Assembly (NCBI RefSeq): GCF_022759505.1
Contig: NZ_CP094289.1
Coordinates: 2,046,001-2,110,000, forward strand
Length of the DNA: 64,000 nt
Source: Georgenia sp. TF02-10
GTDB taxonomy: Bacteria > Actinomycetota > Actinomycetes > Actinomycetales > Actinomycetaceae
Direction: 5' to 3'
Positions within the stretch are counted from its first letter, which is position 1. Every line of letters begins with the position of its first letter. The translations under genes were made by a program, and so were the position numbers. This document shows, one piece after another, positions 51,877-62,617 of this stretch. The notes below the pieces were generated by a model. It was not told where the DNA came from. It saw nothing but the letters and a program-made list of their open reading frames with translations, and did not search any database.

Positions 51877-52497
51877 TCAGCGGAACCGGTCGGGGGCCCC
51901 GGCGCCCACCCGCACCACCTCCGGCGCCCCGGTGGTCAGGTCCACCACCGTCGTCGGCCCGGCCGTCCCAGCCTCCCCCTCGATGACGACGTCGACGGCG
52001 TGGTCCAGCTCATCCTTGACCAGCCAGCCCTCGGTCATCGGCTGCTCCTGGCCGGGCAGGATCAGCGTGGTCGACAGCAGCGGCGCGCCGAGCTCGGCGA
52101 GCAGCGCCTGGGCGAGGCGGTGGTCCGGGATGCGCGCCCCGACGGTGAGCTTCTTGGGGTGCAGCATCATCCGCGGCACCTCCTTGGTGGCGCGCAGGAT
52201 GAAGGTGTACGGCCCCGGCGTCACCGCCTTGACCAGCCGGAAGACCGCGTTGTCCACGATCACGAACCGGCCGAGCTGGGCGAAGTCGTGGCAGACCAGG
52301 GTGAAGTGGTGCTTCGCGTCGAGCTGGCGGATCGCCCGGATCCGGTCGATCGCGCTCTTGTTGCCCAGCGCCGCGCCGAGCGCGTAGCCGGAGTCGGTCG
52401 GGTAGGCGATGAGCGCGCCGCCGCGCAGCATCTCGACGGTCTGGGCGAGCAGTCTCGGCTGGGGGTCCTGGGGGTGCACGTCGAGGTAGCGGGCCAT
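51877..52497 (-). CDS. YciO/Sua5-family protein (threonylcarbamoyl-AMP synthase-like)
   Basis: A 206-residue YrdC-fold protein. The start MARYLDVHPQDPQPRLLAQT, then GGALIAYPTDSGYALGAAL, RIRAIRQLDAKHHFTLVCHD and PGPYTFILRATKEVPR place it with YciO, the shorter relative of TsaC/Sua5 that lacks the extra Sua5 domain. TsaC/Sua5 make threonylcarbamoyl-AMP for tRNA t6A; YciO activity is much weaker and its role uncertain. It probably is not the only family member in the genome. ATG 52497. Confidence 0.9.
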   Translation of the reverse strand: MARYLDVHPQDPQPRLLAQTVEMLRGGALIAYPTDSGYALGAALGNKSAIDRIRAIRQLDAKHHFTLVCHDFAQLGRFVIVDNAVFRLVKAVTPGPYTFILRATKEVPRMMLHPKKLTVGARIPDHRLAQALLAELGAPLLSTTLILPGQEQPMTEGWLVKDELDHAVDVVIEGEAGTAGPTTVVDLTTGAPEVVRVGAGAPDRFR

Positions 52498-52809
52498 GGG
52501 GCCAGTGTGGCCGGGGCGTGCCGGGGTCGCCATGCCGCCCGCTGCCCGGGCGTGCTTGGCTCGGACGCTCGGCGCTCCGGCTCTCCGACTTTGCCAGGCG
52601 GCAGTCGCGGTGGCCTCCCACCGTCCGCCGTACGGGGCGCGAAATGCTCGACTTTCACGTTGGCTCGTTGGCTCGCTTGCTGGTTCGCTCGCGGCCGGCA
52701 CGGCTGCTTGCGTCCTCGTTCTTCGAGCACGCCTGCGTACAACGCGATCTGGTCGTTCGGTACGCCCGACGTGGTTGCCAGCGGCGGCGGCGCGTGCGCA
52801 TCGACTGAC
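52498..52809. other. Gap without a recognisable gene
   Basis: The 312 bp between the YciO-type gene and the MerR gene are somewhat less GC-rich, with an imperfect GTTGGCTCG/CTTGCTGGTTCG pattern around 52665-52690. No open frame shows a known domain and no dyad stands out. Confidence 0.5.
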
Positions 52810-53589
52810 TCAGCGGCGTTCTCCGACATGCAGGCGCAGCGCCGCGGCGGCGTAGTGTGCGGCACCCCTGCTGCCGAACGACTGGTGGAAGTCGGGGTTC
52901 GACTCGTACATCTCAGCCATCCCGCGGACCATCGCGGCAGACCGTTCCGTGTCCCCGGCATGGGTAGGAGTGCCGGGGATCTCGGCGAACCACATCAGGT
53001 GACGCGCTGCGTGCTCCTGCGCGGGTGCGGAGTCCGGCGCATGGCCGGCGTCGTGAATCTCACGCCACCGCGCCAGTAGATCCTCCGCGTCACGTTTCCA
53101 TGCCTTCTGCTGGTCGACGCTCTTGCCGTGCCACCACCGGTTCGCGGCCTCGAACGCCTCCCGACCCCAACGTTCGACGACCTCGTCCTCGTACCGGTCG
53201 TTGAAACCGTCAAGCATGACGTCCATGCGGGGCTGCCGTCCCTGGCGGCGCATCGCGAGAGTGTGCTCGACGGCCTGGATGCGCCGTTCGAGGCCCTCAC
53301 GTTCTCGGCCGAGCTGATCGAGATGCACCTCGAGCGCTTCGATCTCTGCATCCTCGTCCACGGGCGCGTCGAGCACGGCGGCGATCTCGGCGAGGGGCAT
53401 GCCGGTCGCCCGCAGCAGCAGGATCCGCTGCAGGCGGGCCACCGCGTCGGGTCCGTAGTAGCGATACCCGTTGGACCCGACACGGTCCGGTTCGAGCAGC
53501 CCGATGCGGTGGTAGTGCCGCAGCGCCCGGCCACTGATCCCGGCCCGTTCGGCCAGCTCGTGGACCGTCCACTCCACCCGTGCTCCCAC
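52810..53589 (-). CDS. MerR-family regulator with TipAS-like domain
   Basis: A 259-residue regulator. The N-terminal winged helix reads EWTVHELAERAGISGRALRHYHRIGLL with GYRYYGPDAVARLQRI, a coiled coil follows (residues 75-110), then a TipAS-type ligand domain (DGFNDRYEDEVVERWG, EAFEAANRWWHGKS). TipA binds thiopeptides and other drugs; the ligand here is unknown. GTG 53589. It lies 25 nt after a DUF2268 gene, whose promoter has the 19-bp spacer used by MerR activators, so this protein probably controls both. Confidence 0.9.
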   Translation of the reverse strand: MGARVEWTVHELAERAGISGRALRHYHRIGLLEPDRVGSNGYRYYGPDAVARLQRILLLRATGMPLAEIAAVLDAPVDEDAEIEALEVHLDQLGREREGLERRIQAVEHTLAMRRQGRQPRMDVMLDGFNDRYEDEVVERWGREAFEAANRWWHGKSVDQQKAWKRDAEDLLARWREIHDAGHAPDSAPAQEHAARHLMWFAEIPGTPTHAGDTERSAAMVRGMAEMYESNPDFHQSFGSRGAAHYAAAALRLHVGERR

Positions 53590-53614
53590 CTCTCGATCCC
53601 AAGCTCCAGCGTCA

Positions 53615-54538
53615 TCAACCGTCGTGCGGCTCGGGCCGACGCTGATCGTTCAGGCCGAGTCGCTCCGTGGCGACGCGAAGGATGTCCACGGCGGGCGTGC
53701 GGACGTTCTGCGCCGCGGTGCTGCCGGTCGCCTCGAGATAGGCGCGCGCCAGCCGGACGCCGGCGGCATACCCCGCGCCGGTCGGCAAGCCGACGGGCTC
53801 GGCGCCGAACAAGCGTGCGCTTGCGTCGCCATGGACCCAGGCGCTGAAGTTCTGCATGCCGGTCACACCGAGACCGGTTACGACCTTGGCCAGCACCGCA
53901 TCGTCCGTCCGGGTCTGCTCCGAGACGAAGTGGGTGTACCCAGCATCGCCGTAGAGCTCGGCGGCGAAGACGTCCGCGAGGCCCTCGGAGACGACCTGCT
54001 CACCGACCGTGACTGTCGCCGGGTTCCAGACGATCCCACCGGGTGCGTAGCGCACGTTGTGGTGAAGCTCGTGGACGACGATCGCCTCGAGCCGGTCGAG
54101 GACCGTCGGGGTCGGCCACACCGTGACCGTGATGTACCCGCTGATCCCGCCGAAGCCCGACAGCCCCTGGACCTCGTCGACGAAGTGCGAGCTGTCAGGG
54201 TCACCGACGACGAGCAGCACCGTCACGTCGGGGACCGCCACGCCGGGGACGCTCTCCTGCAGCGCTGCAGCCCCTCGCTGCAGGCCGGTCTCGAGCCGGT
54301 TCCAGGCATCGGCCTGGACGAGCGCGTCTACCGCTTCGCGCACGTCCTGCGCCCGCGCGTCCCACGCGAACCCGAAGTTCTGACGATGCACCTGGGCCAG
54401 GTCCGCCCCGCCCGGGACGAAGCGGAACATGCCAGCCATCGGTGCCCACATCTCGCGCACCAGGTCGGCGCGCTGATCCTCTGCGGCGTCGAGGATCGCC
54501 GTCATCGCGGACGCCGTGTCAAGCACTGAAACCGTCAT
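53615..54538 (-). CDS. DUF2268-type putative zinc metalloprotease
   Basis: A 307-residue protein with the zinc motif His156-Glu157-Leu-His-His160 in AIVVHELHHNVRYAP and a glutamate-containing helix VVSEGLADVFAAELYG that would supply the third ligand. This matches DUF2268 (YjaZ-like) predicted proteases. No signal peptide or membrane helix, so it is probably cytoplasmic. ATG 54538 is eight bases after the -10 element, so the mRNA is near-leaderless. It is the first gene of a pair with the MerR-TipAS regulator; a drug- or peptide-response function is a guess from this context. Confidence 0.8.
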   Translation of the reverse strand: MTVSVLDTASAMTAILDAAEDQRADLVREMWAPMAGMFRFVPGGADLAQVHRQNFGFAWDARAQDVREAVDALVQADAWNRLETGLQRGAAALQESVPGVAVPDVTVLLVVGDPDSSHFVDEVQGLSGFGGISGYITVTVWPTPTVLDRLEAIVVHELHHNVRYAPGGIVWNPATVTVGEQVVSEGLADVFAAELYGDAGYTHFVSEQTRTDDAVLAKVVTGLGVTGMQNFSAWVHGDASARLFGAEPVGLPTGAGYAAGVRLARAYLEATGSTAAQNVRTPAVDILRVATERLGLNDQRRPEPHDG

Positions 54539-54546
54539 GGCATGCG

Positions 54547-54577
54547 ACGCTAGACATTGACGCTACGGCAACGTCAA
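54547..54577 (-). promoter_or_regulatory. MerR-type promoter with 19-bp spacer
   Basis: On the minus strand -35 TTGACG (54572-54577) and -10 TAGCGT (54547-54552) are separated by 19 bp rather than 17, the hallmark of MerR-activated promoters. A perfect TTGACG-N9-CGTCAA dyad (54557-54577) sits in the spacer. Initiation would be at or beside the DUF2268 ATG. Confidence 0.8.
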
Positions 54578-54649
54578 GGCCGCCGCAGCAGCCCTGCACC
54601 GCACGCTCCGCCGGGACGCCCCTCGACCGAGAACGTGCCGACGGGTCGG

Positions 54650-55426
54650 TCAGCCGGCCGGGTGCAGGTTCTCCACCTGCTGGCCGGTGGTGTAGCCGAG
54701 CCGGGCGTAGACCCGGCGCGCGGCGTCGTTGTCGGCCCAGATGCCCAGGTGCGCCACCTCGCCCAGGCCCAGCGCGAACCGGGTGAGGGCGGCGGTCATG
54801 GCGGCCGCCACGCCCCGCCGCCGCCAGGCCGGCACGACGGCGACCGCCTCCAGGTGCACCCCGGCGCCCGCCGCCAGCGCGGCCGGCGGCGGGACGTCCG
54901 CGCCGACGACGCCGGCCAGGGCGCCGTCGTCGGCCCGGTACCCCCACCAGGACAGCTCGGCGTCGTGCGCCCGCCGGCCCCGCTCCGGGTACCCGGCGTC
55001 CAGGCACCCGTAGACGGCGCGCAGCCGGTCCGGCCCGGTGAGCGGGACCACGCGGTCCTCCCCCGCCCGCGGCGCCGGCGGGGCCGTGGCGGCCAGCCAG
55101 TCCCAGGGCCGGCCCGGCTCGAGGCCGAGCCGGGAACGCTCGGCCGGGGCGACGTGGTCCCAGGTCCCCCGGGTGAGCATGACGTGGTCCGCCCCGGCCG
55201 GCCGGTCGACGTCGGCGAGCAGCGCGGCGAGGGCGGGCGGCGACCCGACCCCGACGAGCATCCGCCCGGCGCCGCGGGGCACCAGGACCGCGGTGGCATC
55301 ACCGGTGTCCCAGGTGCGCTCCGGGACCCACCGGTGCCCATTGGCCCGCAGGAACGGCCACCGGGCGGCGGGACCGAGGCCGCCGTCGGCAGCCGGCTGC
55401 GCGCCCGCGTGTGCTGTCTGAGCCAT
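54650..55426 (-). CDS. GNAT-family acetyltransferase
   Basis: A 258-residue protein. The C-terminal half is a GNAT domain with the acetyl-CoA loop VAVVPAWRRRGVAAAMTAAL and the final LGIWADNDAARRVYARLGYT. The N-terminal half (PERTWDTGDATAVLVPRGAG) is a divergent domain with no clear assignment. Substrate unknown. ATG 55426, 17 nt after the aspS stop, so it is probably co-transcribed with aspS. Confidence 0.85.
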   Translation of the reverse strand: MAQTAHAGAQPAADGGLGPAARWPFLRANGHRWVPERTWDTGDATAVLVPRGAGRMLVGVGSPPALAALLADVDRPAGADHVMLTRGTWDHVAPAERSRLGLEPGRPWDWLAATAPPAPRAGEDRVVPLTGPDRLRAVYGCLDAGYPERGRRAHDAELSWWGYRADDGALAGVVGADVPPPAALAAGAGVHLEAVAVVPAWRRRGVAAAMTAALTRFALGLGEVAHLGIWADNDAARRVYARLGYTTGQQVENLHPAG

Positions 55427-55443
55427 CCGTGCCCCTCGTCGTC

Positions 55444-57264
<1,821 letters not shown>

Positions 57265-57384
57265 GGGTGACCTTCCTCGTTCGCTGGCGCACCGCGAGAC
57301 GGGCGGGCGCTGAGGGACGATCCTAGTGGCCGGGCCGGCGCGGGCCGCCGCCAGCCCGGCCGCTCGCCGTCGCCGGAAACCGGC

Positions 57385-57413
57385 TGGACCGCCGCCCGGC
57401 GCTCGGCCATGAT
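57385..57413 (+). promoter_or_regulatory. Possible leaderless promoter for the MFS gene
   Basis: TGGACC (57385-57390), a 17-bp spacer and CATGAT (57408-57413) end six bases before the GTG at 57420. Each hexamer matches consensus at four positions. There is no Shine-Dalgarno before the GTG, so a leaderless mRNA fits. Confidence 0.4.
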
Positions 57414-57419
57414 GCCGCG

Positions 57420-58799
57420 GTGACTGCCGACGGGACCCAGCGCCAGGAGCCCGTCCACCTCCTCCTCGTCGCTTCCGTCGCCCTCATCACCCTGGCCGCC
57501 TTCGAGAGCCTCGCGGTGGCCACCGTCATGCCCCGCGTCGCCGAGGACCTCGGCGGCCTGAGCCTGTACGCCGTCGCGGCCGGGGCGCCGCTGGCCGCCC
57601 AGCTCATCGGGACCGCGGTCGCCGGCGCCTGGTCCGACTCTCGTGGCCCGGTCGGCTCCCTGGTCACCGGCATCGTGCTGTTCTGCGGCGGGCTGGTCCT
57701 CGCCGGCCTGGCCCCCACCATGGCCGTCCTCGCCGTCGGCCGCGGCGTGCAGGGGCTCGGCGCCGGCCTGCTGATGGTGCCGCTGTACGTGCTGGTCGGC
57801 GCGGTGGTCCCGGCCGCGCAGCAGCCGAGGTTCTTCGCCGCGTTCGCCGCGGCGTGGGTCGTCCCCGGCCTCGTCGGGCCGGCGGTCGCCGGCCTGGTGG
57901 CCGAGCACCTGACCTGGCGGCTGGTGCTGCTGGTCGTCCCGGTGCTGACGGTCCTGGTCGCCGTCGTGTTCCTGCCCCGGCTGCGCACCGTGCTCGCCGT
58001 GCCCGCCCGGACCGGCGGCGGCGGGGCGACCCGCCGCCTGGTGCTGGCCGCCGTCGGCGCGGGCCTGGCCGCCGCCGCGCTGCAGGTCGCCGGCTCCGAC
58101 CCCGGGCCGACCGCGCTCGCGCTGGCCGGCGGCGGGCTGGTCCTGCTCGTCCTGAGCGTGCCCGTCCTGGTGCCGGCCGGCACGCTGACCCTGCGCGCCG
58201 GGGTCCCGGCCGCCATCGCCTGCCGCGGGCTGCTCAACGCCAGCTTCGTCGCGGCCGAGACGTTCCTGCCGCTGCTGCTCGTGCGCGTGCACGGCTGGAG
58301 CGTGGCGCTGGCCGGCGTCGTCCTCACCGTGAGCTCCCTCACCTGGGCGGGCGGCTCGGCGGTCCAGGGCCGGGTGCGGGACCCGCGCTGGCGCTCCCGG
58401 CTGACCTGGCTCGGGCCGTCGCTGCTCGCGCTGGGGACGACGGCGACGGCGGCCGCGACCGCCCCCGGCGTGCCGCCCACGGTGGTGGTGCTGGGCTGGA
58501 CGGTCGCCGGGGCGGGCATCGGCCTGGTCTTCCCGGCCCTGTCCGTGCTGGTGCTCCAGGGCACGGCGCCGGAGCGGCACGGGCAGGTCAGCTCGGCGCT
58601 GCAGATCTCCGACGCCCTCGGTGCCGCCCTCGGCCTGGCCGCGGCCGGGGCGCTGGTCATCGGGCTGGTCGACCGCGGCGGCACAGTGGCCTACCTGGCC
58701 GGGCTGCTGGTGGCCGCCGGCCTGGCGGTGCTGGCCGCGGTAGCCGGGTCGCGGGCGAGCGCCGCCCCGGCGGTGGTGGAGACCCCGAGCCGGGGCTGA
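57420..58799 (+). CDS. MFS exporter (DHA2/14-TM-like)
   Basis: A 459-residue major facilitator with 12 or more hydrophobic helices. It shows the N-terminal [33 protein letters not shown], typical of drug/proton antiporters, and [17 protein letters not shown], a motif C-like stretch in helix 5. Substrate unknown. Divergent from aspS. Confidence 0.92.
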   Translation: MTADGTQRQEPVHLLLVASVALITLAAFESLAVATVMPRVAEDLGGLSLYAVAAGAPLAAQLIGTAVAGAWSDSRGPVGSLVTGIVLFCGGLVLAGLAPTMAVLAVGRGVQGLGAGLLMVPLYVLVGAVVPAAQQPRFFAAFAAAWVVPGLVGPAVAGLVAEHLTWRLVLLVVPVLTVLVAVVFLPRLRTVLAVPARTGGGGATRRLVLAAVGAGLAAAALQVAGSDPGPTALALAGGGLVLLVLSVPVLVPAGTLTLRAGVPAAIACRGLLNASFVAAETFLPLLLVRVHGWSVALAGVVLTVSSLTWAGGSAVQGRVRDPRWRSRLTWLGPSLLALGTTATAAATAPGVPPTVVVLGWTVAGAGIGLVFPALSVLVLQGTAPERHGQVSSALQISDALGAALGLAAAGALVIGLVDRGGTVAYLAGLLVAAGLAVLAAVAGSRASAAPAVVETPSRG

Positions 58800-58831
58800 G
58801 GACCGCGCGGACGCGGGCGTCGGCGCGCTGG

Positions 58832-59437
58832 TCACACCCAGCCGCGCTGGCGCGCCTCCCGCAGGGCCTCCGAGCGGTTGCGGGCCCCAGTCTTGCCGAT
58901 CGCGCTCGACAGGTAGTTGCGCACCGTGCTCGGGGCCAGGTACAGGGCGCCGGCGATCTCGGCGATCGGGGCTCCCCCGTCGGAAGCCGTGAGCACCTGG
59001 CTCTCGCGCTCGGACAGCGGGTTCTCCCCGGCGCTCAGCGCCTGGGCCGCGAGCAGCGGGTCGACGACGGTCTCGCCCGCGAGGACGCGGCGGATCGCGG
59101 CAGCGAGCCGCTCGACCGGGTCGTCCTTCACGAGGAACCCGCGTGCACCGGCGTCCATCGCCCGCCGCAGGTAGCCGGCCCGCCCGAACGTCGTGACGAT
59201 GATCACCGCGGTCCCGGGCGAGACGCGGCGCACCTCGCCGATGACGTCCAGGCCGGACCGGCCGGGCATCTCGATGTCGAGCAGGAGCACGTCCGGGCGG
59301 GCGTCGGCCGCCGCCTCGGCGACCCGGTCGCCCCGGCCCACGCCGCCGACCACCGTCATGTCCGCCTCCAGGCCGAGCAGGCTCGACAGGGCGGAGCGCA
59401 TCATCGTCTGGTCCTCGGCGATCAGGATCGTCGTCAT
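58832..59437 (-). CDS. NarL/LuxR-type response regulator
   Basis: A 201-residue response regulator. The receiver domain has the acidic pocket (LIAEDQTMM), phosphorylation Asp in VLLLDIEMPGRSG, the conserved Thr in VIIVTTFG and Lys in FLVKDDP. The C-terminal LuxR helix-turn-helix is LSERESQVLTASDGGAPIAEIAGALYLAPSTVRNYLSSAIGK. ATG 59437 overlaps the kinase stop (ATGA), so it is the partner of that kinase. Confidence 0.95.
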   Translation of the reverse strand: MTTILIAEDQTMMRSALSSLLGLEADMTVVGGVGRGDRVAEAAADARPDVLLLDIEMPGRSGLDVIGEVRRVSPGTAVIIVTTFGRAGYLRRAMDAGARGFLVKDDPVERLAAAIRRVLAGETVVDPLLAAQALSAGENPLSERESQVLTASDGGAPIAEIAGALYLAPSTVRNYLSSAIGKTGARNRSEALREARQRGWV

Positions 59438-60546
59438 CGTGCTCCTCCCGTCGGCACGGTCACGCCCAGCCGGAAGCCCCGCCCGGTGCCCTCGGCGACG
59501 AGCACGCCGCCGAGGCGCTGCGCCCGCTCGCGCAGCCCCGCCAGGCCGGTACCGGTCCTGCCCGACCGACCCCCGCGCCCGTCGTCGACGACCTCGATCG
59601 TCGCCTCGTCCGCCTCCACGGCGACCGTGATCTCGCAGGACGCCGCCCCGGCGTGCCGCAGGACGTTCGTCGTCCCCTCGCGCACGACCCACGCGAACAA
59701 CCTGTCGACGTCGCGGGGCAGCGCGGGCGGCTCGGGTGCACGCACACGGATGCCGGCACCGGCGAGGGCGTGCTCGGCGTTCGCCAGCTCGTCCTCGAGC
59801 CCGATGTTGCGGTGCCCGGCGACGGTCTGCCGCACCTCGGCCAGGGCGGTGCGGCCGATGTCCTCGATGCCCCGGGCGTGCTCGGCGACGGCGTCCGGGT
59901 CGGTGCGGGCGAAGCGCCGCACCGCCTCGGCCTTGACCACGATGACCGACAGGGTGTGACCGAGCAGGTCGTGCAGGTCCCGGGAGAACCGACGCCGCTC
60001 CTCGGCGACGGCGACCGAGGCGAGACGCCCGCGGGTCGCGTCGAGCTCGGCGGTCGTCTCGACGAGGTAGCCGATGAGGTAGGTGCTCGCTCCCGCCATG
60101 AACGCGGCGAACCCGAAGACCAGCGCGTCGTCGAGCGAGCCCGCGGTGAACCCGGTCGTGATCGCGCCGCTGATCGACAGCGCGGCGACGAAGCTCAACG
60201 CCCGCCAGCGCCGGATGCCGGTGGCCATCGCGATCGCGAGGAGGGGGTACAGGAACGCCTGGTCGTCGGTCCACCCGACGAGGTAGGCGGCCACGGCGAG
60301 CGTCAGCGCGGCGACGAGCAGCTCGGTGCGCCCCCACGGCGCGCCGCGATAACGGAGCACGGCGGTCGCGACGAACAGGGCCGCGACCCCGGCAAGGGCC
60401 ATCACGTTCCCCAGGTCGCCGCGGCCGACGGCGGTGACGAGCGGTGCGAGCAGCAGCACGGGCAGCCAGGCGAGCGCGAACCACGGTCCGGGGTGCCGCG
60501 CGAACCAGGTCAGGAACGGACCGCCGCAACGGCTCGGCGCGTTCAT
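59434..60546 (-). CDS. Sensor histidine kinase (HisKA_3, NarX-like)
   Basis: A 370-residue membrane kinase. About six N-terminal helices (residues 20-170) act as the sensor, without an obvious extracellular domain. The phospho-acceptor His is in RRRFSRDLHDLLGHTLSVI, and the ATPase domain shows REGTTNVLRHAGA, VVDDGRGG and TGTGLAGLRERAQRLGG. ATG 60546 is chosen over the adjacent ATG 60549 because GGAGG is closer to usual spacing. It shares bases with the stop of the small membrane gene upstream. Confidence 0.93.
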   Translation of the reverse strand: MNAPSRCGGPFLTWFARHPGPWFALAWLPVLLLAPLVTAVGRGDLGNVMALAGVAALFVATAVLRYRGAPWGRTELLVAALTLAVAAYLVGWTDDQAFLYPLLAIAMATGIRRWRALSFVAALSISGAITTGFTAGSLDDALVFGFAAFMAGASTYLIGYLVETTAELDATRGRLASVAVAEERRRFSRDLHDLLGHTLSVIVVKAEAVRRFARTDPDAVAEHARGIEDIGRTALAEVRQTVAGHRNIGLEDELANAEHALAGAGIRVRAPEPPALPRDVDRLFAWVVREGTTNVLRHAGAASCEITVAVEADEATIEVVDDGRGGRSGRTGTGLAGLRERAQRLGGVLVAEGTGRGFRLGVTVPTGGAR

Positions 60547-61007
60547 CATTCCTCCGCTCCCACCGTACGCGACGGCCCGGCGACGGCGTGCTCGCTCAGC
60601 CGCAGACCGCCGATCAGGATGCCGCCGACGACGACGTGCATGACCTCGAGCACCAGGAGCGCGGCGCCGGTGACGCCGGACAGCGGCGGGCCGGCGAGCG
60701 AGACCGCGAGCACGGAGCCAGCGATCACCGTCCACGCCGTGAGCCCGCGGCGGAACCGGCGGAGCACCACGAGCAGCAGCCACGCCGCGGCACCCCCGAC
60801 CAGCGCGGCGACCACGACGGAGGGCGAGCCGACGGCCTGGCCGGCGCCGGGGACGACGAGCGGTACGCCTGCGAGCGGAGCGGCGACCGCCCAGGCGAGA
60901 AGGCCGGCTGCGGCGGCAGCGAGGATGGTGGCAGCCGCGGTCACGCGCCGGCGCCGGACGCCGTGCCCCGGCGAGCTCGAGACGGATGTGTCGGTTGTCT
61001 TGGTCAT
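60546..61007 (-). CDS. DUF6069-like small membrane protein
   Basis: A 153-residue protein with four predicted helices: TAAATILAAAAAGLLAWAVA, a segment around VVVAALVGGAAAWLLLVV, AWTVIAGSVLAVSLAGPPLS and LLVLEVMHVVVGGILIGGL. This spacing and the terminal HxxVGxxxxxxL pattern fit DUF6069 proteins that often precede NarX-type kinases. AAAGGAG lies five bases before ATG 61007. Possibly a membrane partner or target of the two-component system. Confidence 0.7.
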   Translation of the reverse strand: MTKTTDTSVSSSPGHGVRRRRVTAAATILAAAAAGLLAWAVAAPLAGVPLVVPGAGQAVGSPSVVVAALVGGAAAWLLLVVLRRFRRGLTAWTVIAGSVLAVSLAGPPLSGVTGAALLVLEVMHVVVGGILIGGLRLSEHAVAGPSRTVGAEE

Positions 61008-61242
61008 GGTTTCTCCTTTCGTGTCGGCTTCGACGCTAGAGAGCAGGCTCGAGGACCGGCAGGCTCGGGCGTACTGAGCTGGGCGGGACATTTGTCACCG
61101 CGCCGACGCGGCCTCTTCCGGTGGGGGGCCACTTCACTTCGGTAGACGAGGCCGACGTCGAGAATGGCAAAGCGGTTGTCAGCAGCAACCGTCCCCGGGG
61201 AGCCGGTTGCCACGACGGCTGTTCGCAGCATGACTGGTGGTC

Positions 61243-62076
61243 ATGAGCACACCACACTCCACGCTGGTCATTGGCGGTGGCGGCGTGACGGGGATCGCGT
61301 GGGCCACCGGGATGCTTTTCGGCCTCGAAGGCGCGGGCTTCGACGTGCGCGGCATGGATCGTCTGGTCGGTACCTCGGCAGGTGCCGCGGTGGCGGGCCA
61401 ACTCACCGGCGACCGCGGACTCGAGGAGTTGTACGACCTCCAGGTGCGCGGGGCCGTGCAGGAGATTCCCGGAGCGCTCGGCCCCTCGGGGCTGCTTCGG
61501 ATGGCACTCCCCGTCGTCTTCCACCGAGACGGATCGAGGGCCCTTCGCGCGGTCGGCCGACTCGCCCGGAGCGTGAGCCGGGAACGCGCCGTGGAGCGTC
61601 GGGCCGTGATCGAACAGCGGCTCGGGGGCGCTGAATGGGACACGGGTCGCGATCTTCGGATCGTCGCGGTCGATGTCGACAGCGAGATGCGCACGGTGTT
61701 CGAGTCAGGAGGCTCCGCGAGCCTCATCGATGCAGTCGAGGCCAGCTGCGCGGTCCCCGGCGTCTGGCCGGTCGTGGAAATCGGCGGAAACCGCTACATG
61801 GACGGCGGGGTGCTCTCGCCGGCGAACGTCGATGTCGCCGGGGAGACCGACCGGGTGGTCGTGATCGCACCGCTCGCGCGCGGGCTCAAGGCATCCACGG
61901 CCCCATACCGCGAACTCGCCGCTCTGGGCGTTCCTGGGCGGGTGATCAGTCCAGATGCCGCCTCGAAGTCGGCGACGGGATCCAACCCGCTCGACCCCGC
62001 CGCGCGCGCCTCCGCGGCGGACGCGGGGCTTGACCAGGCCCGTCGCGCGGCCGAGGAGCTCGCCGCGATCTGGTGA
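61243..62076 (+). CDS. Patatin-like phospholipase/esterase
   Basis: A 277-residue patatin-fold hydrolase. The oxyanion GGGGVTG (residues 11-17), nucleophile Ser45 in VGTSAGAAV and Asp187 in YMDGGV make up the expected Ser-Asp dyad, so it should be active on lipid esters. No signal peptide. An in-frame GTG at 61237 exists; ATG 61243 is closest to the family start. Neither has a strong ribosome binding site. Divergent from the two-component operon. Confidence 0.88.
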   Translation: MSTPHSTLVIGGGGVTGIAWATGMLFGLEGAGFDVRGMDRLVGTSAGAAVAGQLTGDRGLEELYDLQVRGAVQEIPGALGPSGLLRMALPVVFHRDGSRALRAVGRLARSVSRERAVERRAVIEQRLGGAEWDTGRDLRIVAVDVDSEMRTVFESGGSASLIDAVEASCAVPGVWPVVEIGGNRYMDGGVLSPANVDVAGETDRVVVIAPLARGLKASTAPYRELAALGVPGRVISPDAASKSATGSNPLDPAARASAADAGLDQARRAAEELAAIW

Positions 62077-62096
62077 GCTCAGTGACACCTCCAGGC

Positions 62097-62190
62097 GGTC
62101 CCATGCTCGTGGCAACGAGGTGGTACCATGCTCGTGGCAACGAGGTGGTCCCATGCTCGTGGCAACGAGGTGGTCCCATCACCCTGGCAA
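62097..62190 (+). repeat. 25-bp tandem repeat, three full and one partial copy
   Basis: GGTCCCATGCTCGTGGCAAC followed by GAGGT occurs at 62097-62121, 62122-62146 (one change) and 62147-62171, with a partial copy to 62190. Each unit brings GAGGTGG and an ATG. As 25 is not a multiple of three, successive ATGs are in different frames. Confidence 0.9.
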
Positions 62191-62222
62191 GCGACAACAG
62201 ACAAAGCACAAAGGTGAGCTGC

Positions 62223-62390
62223 ATGTCAAGTGTTTACGAACCTATCAAGATTCCCATGCGCGACCAGGTCGAACTGGCGGGCACTGTCTTCCATATCTCC
62301 GGATCGGAGCGAACCTTCGCCGGCACGATCTCTTCGGGTGCTATATGTAGCGCGAAGCGGCTCCGACCGGGTCGAACGTCGTCGCGGTGA
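62223..62390 (+). pseudogene. 5' fragment of a CocE/NonD-type hydrolase gene
   Basis: ATG 62223, with AAAGGTGAG four bases upstream, opens MSSVYEPIKIPMRDQVELAG then TVFHISGSERTFAG. The V-x-IPMRDxVxLAGTV pattern is the N-terminus of CocE/NonD-type acyl esterases and peptidases (usually IPMRDGVRLAGTV). Similarity stops after about 30 codons and the frame ends at 62390, so only the beginning of the gene remains. GC is lower than around it. Likely a deletion remnant beside the tandem repeats. Confidence 0.45.
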
Positions 62391-62481
62391 CCGTGGACGC
62401 GCGCCGTCGGGCGCCGGGACCGCGCTGGCCTGTGCCCGAGGTCACCGGCGCCCGTCCTGGGCGGCCCTGGCGCCGCGACGG

Positions 62482-62617
62482 TAGACTCGGGTTCTCCGGG
62501 AGTGCACTGCCCGCCCAGGTCCCCCGGCGGAAGTCGCGCCAGCGGAGGGGCCGTCGTGCGGATGGCGTACGGCCGTCCCGGCCGCCACGCCCACACTCCG
62601 TTCGACGATGGGTTCCC
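62482..62617 (+). promoter_or_regulatory. Possible promoter and long leader of the DEAD-box gene
   Basis: GGTAGACTCG contains a TAGACT -10-like element at 62482-62487, with no clear -35. If used, the leader would be about 125 nt, comparable to the long cold-responsive leaders known for DEAD-box helicase mRNAs elsewhere. No gene was seen in the 227 bp between the truncated fragment and the helicase start. Confidence 0.35.
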
